The translations under genes were made by a program, and so were the position numbers. Shown in pieces: positions 1 to 5,430 of a DNA stretch of 9,530 bases (its first letter is position 1; every line of letters starts with the position of its first letter). Under the pieces are notes generated by a model. It was not told where the DNA came from. It searched no databases and saw nothing but the letters and a program-made list of their open reading frames with translations. Origin of the DNA: Candidatus Cloacimonas sp. 4484_140 (GTDB lineage Bacteria > Cloacimonadota > Cloacimonadia > JGIOTU-2); NCBI GenBank assembly GCA_002049945.1, contig MVCT01000019.1, positions 1-9,530 on the forward strand, given 5' to 3'.

Positions 1-1736
1 TTCTTATTATACTCTTTCTGGATCTTTCTGCGGCGGTTCGTTTCACTGATCGCATACTTCATTGCTTCCGATACTTTATCAGCATAGAAAATCACCTTGC
101 CGTCGATATGACGCGCAGCACGTCCGGCAGTTTGAATAAGTGAGCGAGTAGAACGGAGAAATCCTGCTTTATCAGCATCAAGAATTGCCACAAGCGCTAC
201 TTCCGGCAGATCGAGTCCTTCCCGAAGAAGGTTCACACCAATTAGCACATCGAACTCACCCAACCGCAGATCCCTGATGATCTCAATTCTGTCCAGCGTA
301 TGCACTCCGCTATGCAGATATTTTGCTCTCACCCCAATTTGTGATACATAATTCGTTAAATCTTCTGCCATTTTTTTTGTCAGGGTTGTCACAAGCACGC
401 GCTGCTTTTTCTCTACGAGCTTTTGAATTTGTTCGAGCAGATCATCAACCTGAAATTCTGCTTTTTGCAGTTCGATCTCAGGATCGATAAGCCCTGTTGG
501 TCGGACAATCTGTTCAACGATCACACCCTGGGATTTATCAAGCTCATAGGCAGCAGGCGTGGCAGACATGAATACAACCTGGCTCATCATATTTTCGAAT
601 TCATGAAATTTCAGAGGACGATTATCATAAGCAGAAGGCAGGCGGAAACCATTATCAACCAGCGATTTCTTCCTTGAGAAGTCTCCCCCGAACATGGCAT
701 GGATCTGCGGGATCGAGGCATGAGATTCATCAATGATCATGAGGTAATCATCGGGGAAATAATCCAGTAGACAGGCAGGACGTTCACCTTCTTTTCTTCC
801 TGAAAGATGGCGCGAATAATTCTCAATACCAGAAACATATCCGACCTCACGCATCATCTCGAGGTCAAAGCTTGTCCTCTGCTGGATGCGCTGTGCCTCG
901 ATCCACATGTTCTTATCTTTGAAATACTTCACCCGCTCTTCCATTTCCTTTTTGATATTGCCAAGAGCGTTTTCAAGATTTTCCGGAGAAGTGATGAAAT
1001 GTCTTGCAGGATACACTGCATACTCTTCCAGCTCTTCCAGAATTTCACCGGTTAGAGGATTGATGCGATATAATTTCGTGATCTTATTTATATCAAACTC
1101 GACTCTGATTGAATTTTCGAGATATGCAGGATAGATTTCCACGACATCGCCACGCACACGAAAAGTTCCACGCTGAAATTCAAAATCGTTTCTTGCATAA
1201 TAAATATCCACCAGTTTGTGGAGAAGAGAATCCCTTTCCAGCTCCTGCCCAACTTTCAGGTCGATGAGTGATTCCCTGTATTGCTCGGGTACGCCCAATC
1301 CGTAAATACAAGAAACACTAGCAACAATAATGACATCCCGACGCTCCATCAAAGACATTGTGGCACGCAAACGAAGTTTGTCTATCTGCTCGTTAATATC
1401 CGCATCTTTTTCAATATATGTATCGCTCACAGGCAGGTAAGCTTCCGGCTGGTAGTAATCATAATAACTCACGAAATATTCAACAGCATTATTCGGGAAA
1501 AGCTGTTTCATCTCGCCAAAAAGTTGTGCTGCAAGTGTTTTGTTATGAGAAATGATAAGCACCGGTTTTTCTACATTTTTGATAACATTTGCGATCGTAA
1601 ATGTCTTTCCTGAACCGGTTACACCGAGAAGTGTTTGGAAAGGAACGTTATTTTTTATATTTTTTGTAAGCTCCTCAATTGCCTGAGGTTGGTCGCCTCG
1701 GGGAGCATAATCTGATACTAATTTAAAGTGTTTCAT
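1..1736 (-). CDS. uvrB: Excinuclease ABC subunit B (UvrB), N-terminal 578 codons, 3' end outside window
   Basis: UvrB is the DNA-damage-verifying helicase-like subunit of nucleotide excision repair; it receives damage from UvrA and recruits UvrC. The reading frame opens with [20 protein letters not shown], a typical UvrB N-terminus. Walker A GVTGSGKT is at residues 38-45. The tyrosine-rich beta-hairpin that inserts behind the lesion is at 87-102 ([12 protein letters not shown] at its end). The Walker B/DEAD-box variant DESH is at 336-339, and helicase motif [10 protein letters not shown] is at 535-542. The visible part ends around the conserved ETNRRR segment, so about 80-100 residues including the C-terminal UVR (UvrC-binding) domain lie beyond the window. 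The ATG at 1736 is supported by the match to family N-termini, although no strong Shine-Dalgarno is seen before it. No obvious LexA-type operator was found upstream. A tRNA gene lies divergent, 64 bases away. Confidence 0.97.
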   Translation of the reverse strand, partial: MKHFKLVSDYAPRGDQPQAIEELTKNIKNNVPFQTLLGVTGSGKTFTIANVIKNVEKPVLIISHNKTLAAQLFGEMKQLFPNNAVEYFVSYYDYYQPEAYLPVSDTYIEKDADINEQIDKLRLRATMSLMERRDVIIVASVSCIYGLGVPEQYRESLIDLKVGQELERDSLLHKLVDIYYARNDFEFQRGTFRVRGDVVEIYPAYLENSIRVEFDINKITKLYRINPLTGEILEELEEYAVYPARHFITSPENLENALGNIKKEMEERVKYFKDKNMWIEAQRIQQRTSFDLEMMREVGYVSGIENYSRHLSGRKEGERPACLLDYFPDDYLMIIDESHASIPQIHAMFGGDFSRKKSLVDNGFRLPSAYDNRPLKFHEFENMMSQVVFMSATPAAYELDKSQGVIVEQIVRPTGLIDPEIELQKAEFQVDDLLEQIQKLVEKKQRVLVTTLTKKMAEDLTNYVSQIGVRAKYLHSGVHTLDRIEIIRDLRLGEFDVLIGVNLLREGLDLPEVALVAILDADKAGFLRSTRSLIQTAGRAARHIDGKVIFYADKVSEAMKYAISETNRRRKIQKEYNK

Positions 1737-1751
1737 GATTTCGTGTAAAAC

Positions 1752-1780
1752 TTGACAGATTATCCCTTACATGAAAGACA
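1752..1780 (+). promoter_or_regulatory. Weak candidate promoter for the CAU tRNA
   Basis: A perfect TTGACA lies at 1752-1757, about 44 bases before the tRNA. At the expected 16-18 base spacing the -10 position (around 1774-1780) reads AAGACA-like and is a poor match. The assignment therefore rests on the -35 box and on position only. Confidence 0.3.
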
Positions 1781-1800
1781 AATACCTTGCGATTTTATCA

Positions 1801-1876
1801 GGGCCCATAGCTCAGTTGGTAGAGCTCCCGGCTCATAACCGGGCGGTGAGAGGTTCGATCCCTCTTGGGCCCACCA
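1801..1876 (+). tRNA. tRNA with CAU anticodon (elongator Met most likely; Ile2 possible)
   Basis: A complete 76-base cloverleaf with encoded CCA. The acceptor stem is 1801-1807 paired with 1866-1872, with discriminator A1873 and CCA at 1874-1876. The D stem GCTC/GAGC is at 1810-1813 and 1822-1825. The anticodon stem CCCGG/CCGGG is at 1827-1831 and 1839-1843, with loop CTCATAA and anticodon CAT at 1834-1836. The T stem AGAGG/CCTCT is at 1849-1853 and 1861-1865 around TTCGATC. The first acceptor pair is a normal G-C, so this is not a typical bacterial initiator tRNA. A CAU anticodon can mean elongator Met, or Ile2 after lysidine modification by TilS. The short D loop and GC-rich anticodon stem resemble elongator Met in other bacteria, but this is not decisive. 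Confidence 0.95.
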
Positions 1877-2227
1877 TTTTTATAGACTTCTTTTTGAGCT
1901 CGTTCATTATTCACATCTTCTTTTCCAACCATCGAGATCATTCGTCTCCGTTACACTACGCCGTGGCAGGCAGAGAGAACCAGAATGCTTCAATTAACTG
2001 CGGATTCATCTTGGTAGGCAGCAGTTTATAATTTAAATCTATCAATTCCATCTTAAATTTCTTTCACAAATCGGAAATCAAAAAATGATATTTTAGAATG
2101 AAAAATCTAATAATTCTTCCAGAAAAAAAATCCTTTTCTACTTTCTCTGTGTTCTCTGTGATCTCTGTGGTTATATATATAAATTTTGTTTTTGTTTTAT
2201 TGAGCTGAGATAGCACAATTTTATTAT
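1877..2227. other. Gene-poor stretch between the tRNA and the HTH-EIIA gene
   Basis: 351 bases with no recognisable protein gene. A T-rich run follows the tRNA without a clear hairpin. The middle (about 1930-2051) is less AT-rich and contains a 31-codon minus-strand frame, 2051 down to 1956, ending LPATA. Its composition, unlike the flanks, suggests a dispersed intergenic element or gene remnant. The right part (2144-2172) holds a 9-bp-period repeat listed separately. No convincing terminator for either neighbouring gene was seen. Confidence 0.6.
2144..2172. repeat. Three TCTCTGTG units at an exact 9-bp period
   Basis: TCTCTGTG occurs at 2144-2151, 2153-2160 and 2162-2169, separated by a single variable base (T, then A), and is followed by GTT. 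On the minus strand this reads AACCACAGAG and then CACAGAGA-type units. In one frame the 9-base period encodes a His-Arg-acidic triplet pattern (NHRDHREHRE). Motifs of this type recur in intergenic DNA of many unrelated environmental bacteria, which is recall and was not searched. It is probably part of a dispersed repeat and not a gene. Confidence 0.7.
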
Positions 2228-2893
2228 TTAATCAACCTGCAATTTGAGAAGCTCGAGGATCGTTTTATTGTCAGGAGCTTGTAAAATTTTTTCTTTGAGA
2301 TGATCTTCTCTAAAAAGTTGGCTTAAATAGGAAAGTGCGAAAAGGTGCTGCTGCTCAGTCTTCAATAGTAATAAAAAGAATAGATTTACCGGTGCCCTAT
2401 CCAGGGAGCGGAAATCAAGACCCTCTCTTGAAATGCCGAGCAGAACTGCTGAAAAATTGATCTTATCAGTGTGAACGCTTCGTGGATGCAGAAATGCAAC
2501 ACCGCTTCCAATACCGGTGGAAAGCAAACGTTCGCGCTTGCTAAGCATATCAAAGAGCCAGCTCTGCTTGGTGCACACGCTGTTTTCCTTAGCAAACTGT
2601 GACATTGTTGCGAGCACTTCAAAGCGGTGTTTTGCATTCAGATCTCTGAGAATAAAATCCGAATTTATGAACGAGAAAAATCTGCTGACCACATTTTCCA
2701 GTGCGATCTTCTCAACATTTGGTTTATCCTGCGTGTCTTTCCATGCTTCAATATCATCTTTGATAAAACGCCACTGATTACCAATTTTGATCCCTTTGAG
2801 TTGTTTCAAAGAAACTAAGTTCACCAGTGTTTCCGGTGACATGTCTAAAAATTTTGCAGCTTCACCCAAGGTTAAAATTTCATCTTTTGCCAT
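2228..2893 (-). CDS. Excisionase-type HTH DNA-binding domain fused to PTS EIIA (type 2) domain
   Basis: A 221-residue fusion. Residues about 6-53 form an HTH_17/MerR-like excisionase domain (LTLGEAAKFLDMSPETL, then KIGNQWRFIKDDIEAW). Residues about 64-215 resemble the PTS EIIA fructose/Ntr domain. The phosphorylatable-histidine motif is GSGVAFLHPR with His136, compared with the usual GIAIPHGR. Later the hydrophobic VNLFFLLLL strand matches the EIIA-Ntr core. The start at 2893 is chosen because GGAGG at 2902-2906 sits 8 bases upstream and the HTH domain begins there; an upstream in-frame ATG at 2941 would add 16 unlike residues and has no such site. The protein is probably a cytoplasmic regulator whose DNA binding or partner binding responds to phosphorylation from HPr. 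Chlamydial PtsN_2 has a comparable domain pairing. No EI, HPr or EIIBC genes are in the window. The target genes are unknown. Confidence 0.9.
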   Translation of the reverse strand: MAKDEILTLGEAAKFLDMSPETLVNLVSLKQLKGIKIGNQWRFIKDDIEAWKDTQDKPNVEKIALENVVSRFFSFINSDFILRDLNAKHRFEVLATMSQFAKENSVCTKQSWLFDMLSKRERLLSTGIGSGVAFLHPRSVHTDKINFSAVLLGISREGLDFRSLDRAPVNLFFLLLLKTEQQHLFALSYLSQLFREDHLKEKILQAPDNKTILELLKLQVD

Positions 2894-2948
2894 TTGCTTT
2901 GCCTCCAATAAATAAAGTACAATTGAAGAAATTGTAGTCAAACTTTTT

Positions 2949-2954
2949 ATTATA
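2949..2954 (-). promoter_or_regulatory. Candidate -10 box for the HTH-EIIA gene
   Basis: On the minus strand a perfect TATAAT lies 55 bases before the chosen start codon, in AT-rich DNA. The -35 position 17 bases further up is a poor match. A second possibility, TTGACT at 2941-2936, lacks a good -10 and would start transcription almost on the ribosome binding site. Confidence 0.35.
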
Positions 2955-2967
2955 AAATTTCAAATTT

Positions 2968-3060
2968 CTAATTAATAGCACGCAGATCAGGCAGCTGGCG
3001 GATAAATTCACGCATACTAAGCAGCTTTTCGCTGATCAAGAGACAAAATTTATTTTTCAT
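2968..3060 (-). CDS. Possible 30-residue mini-gene or gene remnant
   Basis: An ATG at 3060 opens a 30-codon frame on the minus strand that ends in TAG at 2968-2970, 74 bases upstream of the HTH-EIIA start. The peptide begins MKNKFCLLISEKLL and ends REFIRQLPDLRAIN. The second half, with CGC, CAG, CTG, CCT and CGT codons, is visibly less AT-rich than the surrounding spacer and looks like amphipathic coding sequence. The upstream region has only a weak purine run (AAAAAAGAAA) and no clear Shine-Dalgarno. It could be a small protein translated with the regulator, the tail of a decayed gene, or chance. I recognise no family. Confidence 0.3.
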   Translation of the reverse strand: MKNKFCLLISEKLLSMREFIRQLPDLRAIN

Positions 3061-3155
3061 TTTATTAATTTCTTTTTTCGTGCTTTTAGTGGTTAAAATT
3101 CTTTTTATTTGACACAGAAAATGCCGACAGCACTTTTTAATTCAAGAAGGTTCCT

Positions 3156-3677
3156 ATGATGAGAAAATATTTTTTGATTTCAATAATTATTCTATGCATC
3201 CTTGGTTGCGGACATTACTCTTTTTACACGCGCTCAAATCCGCATCTGAAAACGGTTATGATAGCAGAATTTGATAATCATTCCGAGCAATACGAGTTGC
3301 CCGGGCTTGTCACAGAATATCTGACCGAAGCTTTCATCGAAGACAACCGCCTTGATGTGCAGGGTGATGATGCTGATATGGATATTCGTGGGACTGTCCG
3401 CTCATATCATAGGATAGTTAATGCCTATGACATGCAGGAGAATCCTCTTGAATGGAAGGTTACGATCGTTTTTCAGATCGAAGCTAAGGATATGGTGCGG
3501 GATGAAGTGATATGGCAAAATAACAACCTGAGTCTTTCTGCTCTATACGGTACCGGCACGGAAGCAGAAGAGGAAGACGGACAGGGGATAGAGTTATTAT
3601 CCGAAGAGGGTGCTCAAAAATCTATTATATATGAACTTTGCGATGTGATACTTTCAAATACGATCGAGCAATGGTAG
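3156..3677 (+). CDS. lptE: LptE-like LPS-assembly lipoprotein
   Basis: A 173-residue predicted outer-membrane lipoprotein. The N-terminus MMRKYFLISIIILCILGCG is a lipoprotein signal peptide: basic start, hydrophobic core, lipobox ILGC with Cys18 as the lipidated residue. After it come the short CGHYSFYTRSNPHLKTVMI strand, an EFDNHSEQYELPGLVTEYL helix region and a DADMDIRGTVRSYHR segment. This pattern matches the LptE/DUF family that plugs LptD during lipopolysaccharide insertion. A very acidic stretch, EAEEEDGQGIE, lies near residue 135-145. AGAAGG at 3145-3150 fits either of two adjacent ATG codons (3156 or 3159); the second gives better spacing. The stop is 3 bases before the pseudouridine synthase start, so the two are probably co-transcribed. 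The family call rests on overall layout and is less certain than the lipoprotein call. Confidence 0.78.
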   Translation: MMRKYFLISIIILCILGCGHYSFYTRSNPHLKTVMIAEFDNHSEQYELPGLVTEYLTEAFIEDNRLDVQGDDADMDIRGTVRSYHRIVNAYDMQENPLEWKVTIVFQIEAKDMVRDEVIWQNNNLSLSALYGTGTEAEEEDGQGIELLSEEGAQKSIIYELCDVILSNTIEQW

Positions 3678-3680
3678 GAA

Positions 3681-4400
3681 ATGAGGATCAATAAATTTCT
3701 TGCACAGGCAGGACTTGGTTCACGGCGTTCCTGCGAACAGCTTGTGCTGGACAGTAAAATACGTGTGAATGGGAAGATAATTAAAGACCTTGCAACAGAC
3801 ATCGATCCACAGAATGATATAGTAGAATACAGAAATAAAAAACTTCATTTTTCCTCTAATAAAATATACTTGATCATGAATAAACCCGCCGGCTATCTCG
3901 TAACGAGCAATGATCCTTTTGAACGCCAAACTGTTTTCGACCTGCTTCCGGATTTTAAAGAACACATCTTTCCTATCGGGCGTCTTGATAAAAATTCTGA
4001 GGGATTATTACTTCTAACTAATGACGGGGATTTCGCCCAAAAGGTCACACATCCGAGCAAGAAACTTCCCAAAACCTATCTTGTGAAAGCTAAGGGACGA
4101 ATTTATTTTCGTAATCTAAGAGATCTTCGAGAAGGAGTTCAGCTGGATAACGGAAAAACACTTCCTGCAAAAGTTTTCATAAAAAGTTATAACAAATCTC
4201 AAAATATTACAAAGCTCAGGATGGTAATTTATGAAGGAAGAAATCAGCAGATACGACGAATGCTCAAAGCAGTTGGAAGTTCTGTGATCGAACTAAAACG
4301 TGTGCAGATTGGTGATATAAATATTGGAAAACTACCGAAAGGCGAGTGGCGTTATCTTAAAGATAAAGAAATCGTTAGCATTCTGAAAACTTCAAAATAA
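3681..4400 (+). CDS. rluB: RsuA/RluB/RluE/RluF-family rRNA pseudouridine synthase
   Basis: A 239-residue enzyme converting a specific rRNA uridine to pseudouridine. Residues 1-48 are an S4 RNA-binding domain (MRINKFLAQAGLGSRRSCEQ, then IRVNGK). The catalytic domain follows from about 62 (IYLIMNKPAGYLVTSNDP). The active-site motif is GRLDKNSEGLLLLTNDG at 100-116 with catalytic Asp103. The family C-terminal motif EGRNQQIRRMLKAVG is at 185-199. The length fits compact RluB proteins of Gram-positive and FCB bacteria. The exact target (23S U2605-type or 16S U516-type) cannot be fixed from sequence, though the S4 and LDKNSEGL pattern is closest to RluB. The start is 3 bases after the lptE stop; AGGA overlaps that stop but lies too close to be a standard ribosome site, so translational coupling is likely. 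Confidence 0.92.
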   Translation: MRINKFLAQAGLGSRRSCEQLVLDSKIRVNGKIIKDLATDIDPQNDIVEYRNKKLHFSSNKIYLIMNKPAGYLVTSNDPFERQTVFDLLPDFKEHIFPIGRLDKNSEGLLLLTNDGDFAQKVTHPSKKLPKTYLVKAKGRIYFRNLRDLREGVQLDNGKTLPAKVFIKSYNKSQNITKLRMVIYEGRNQQIRRMLKAVGSSVIELKRVQIGDINIGKLPKGEWRYLKDKEIVSILKTSK

Positions 4401-4406
4401 ACATCT

Positions 4407-5357
4407 ATGGATAATCAGAGAAAAGCATATTCTTTTGCGATCCTTGCAGTAATACTCTGGTCAACTGTTGCATCAGCTTTCAAGATAAGTTTACGCCATG
4501 TTGATTATCTCGAACTTTTGCTGTACGCCTCATTTTTCTCAACACTTATTATTTTCGTTGTGCTCCTTATCAGAAAAAAAATACATCTGTTAAGAACCTA
4601 TTCATTCAAGGATTTTGCCTTTGCTGCATTTCTTGGATTTTTTAATCCTTTCCTTTATTATATTGTGCTTTTCAAGGCATATTCGATCCTGCCAGCCCAG
4701 GAAGCAATTACGCTCAATTACACATGGCCCCTGATGCTGGTGCTTCTGTCCATTCCTTTGCTTAAACAAAAGATAAACTTCCTCAGTATTGTTGCGATTA
4801 TCATAAGTTTTTTTGGAGTTATTATCATTGCTACTCGTGGGGATATCGCGAGTTTGAGTTTTTCAAATATCAAAGGTGACCTGCTTCCTCTTAGCAGCGC
4901 AGTGATCTGGGCATTGTTCTGGATATTCAATCTCAAAGACAGGCATGATGTAGTAGTTAAGCTATTTGTGAGTTTCTGTTTCGGGCTGATTTTCAGTATT
5001 ATTCTTATTATTGTCCGTTCAACTTTCCTGGGATTTTCTCTGCCAAACATCAAAGGTATTCTCGGTTCTGCTTATGTAGGTTTTTTTGAAATGGGCTTGA
5101 CCTTTATTGTGTGGCTCAGTGCACTCAAATATGCAAAAACAACTGCGCAAGTAAGCAATTTTATATATATTACACCATTCCTTTCTCTCTTGTTGGTGAG
5201 CATTGTTGTAGGAGAAAAAATTCTTTTCTCGACAATTATTGGATTGGTCTTCATCATTGCAGGCATAATCCTGCAGCGGTATACCAATCAGACAAAACTA
5301 AACATTACGAATGGGCAACATCCTTCGCAATGGTTGAGTGGAAAGAAAAGAACATAG
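4407..5357 (+). CDS. EamA/DMT-superfamily transporter with 10 predicted membrane helices
   Basis: A 316-residue inner-membrane protein built of two EamA repeats, about residues 9-142 and 158-291. Ten hydrophobic segments are visible, for example at 9-27, 35-55, 69-91, 126-143, 187-203 and 273-290. Typical family features are the AILAVILWSTVASAFK opening, the polar KAYSILPAQEAITLNYTWP loop in the first repeat and VVGEKI before the last helix. Such proteins export amino acids, nucleobases or other metabolites; the substrate cannot be read from sequence. The gene starts 6 bases after the pseudouridine synthase stop with no clear Shine-Dalgarno, so it probably depends on coupling. The oddity is the tail: residues about 299-316 (TNGQHPSQWLSGKKRT) lie after the last helix and are encoded inside a palindromic repeat cluster, so the original stop may have been lost. 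Confidence 0.9.
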   Translation: MDNQRKAYSFAILAVILWSTVASAFKISLRHVDYLELLLYASFFSTLIIFVVLLIRKKIHLLRTYSFKDFAFAAFLGFFNPFLYYIVLFKAYSILPAQEAITLNYTWPLMLVLLSIPLLKQKINFLSIVAIIISFFGVIIIATRGDIASLSFSNIKGDLLPLSSAVIWALFWIFNLKDRHDVVVKLFVSFCFGLIFSIILIIVRSTFLGFSLPNIKGILGSAYVGFFEMGLTFIVWLSALKYAKTTAQVSNFIYITPFLSLLLVSIVVGEKILFSTIIGLVFIIAGIILQRYTNQTKLNITNGQHPSQWLSGKKRT

Positions 5358-5414
5358 AAACGAATATCCATCTAACCATTACGAAGGATGCTTTCGGCAA
5401 CCGTTCGCAAGGTT
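5303..5414. repeat. Cluster of imperfect palindromic repeats at the 3' end of the exporter gene
   Basis: Two related units lie in direct orientation. Unit 1 has CATTACGAA at 5303-5311, GGCAAC in its centre and TTCGCAATG at 5324-5332. Unit 2 has CATTACGAA at 5377-5385, GGCAAC at 5396-5401 and TTCGCAA at 5404-5410. In unit 1 the two ends pair with each other in 8 of 9 positions, so it is itself an imperfect palindrome. Across the units, 5319-5341 and 5368-5390 form an inverted repeat of 23 bases with about 19 matches and a 26-base loop. The cluster spans the convergent junction of the exporter and acyl-CoA synthetase genes. It may be a REP/BIME-like element and could fold as a transcript-end structure, but no T-run follows the large stem. 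Confidence 0.75.
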
Positions 5415-5430
5415 CTTGTACTAGTATTTC

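Noticed and set aside
1759..1764. GATAAT on the minus strand as the uvrB -10 box
   Set aside because: The matching -35 position reads AGGTAT and the leader would be very short, so support is too weak to call.
1771..2031. 86-codon plus-strand frame running through the tRNA
   Set aside because: It includes the whole tRNA gene and the spacer behind it; the peptide matches no family I know and its start lies in the tRNA leader.
2144..2172. Short CRISPR-like array
   Set aside because: The repeat unit is 8 bases with single-base gaps, so there are no spacers and no cas genes nearby.
2894..2941. Sixteen-residue N-terminal extension of the HTH-EIIA protein
   Set aside because: The internal ATG at 2893 has a GGAGG at ideal spacing and begins directly at the HTH domain; the extension has no ribosome site.
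3109..3142. TTGACA as a promoter for the lptE cluster
   Set aside because: The -35 box at 3109-3114 is perfect, but no acceptable -10 sequence occurs at 15-19 bases; only TTTAAT at 21-22 bases is near.
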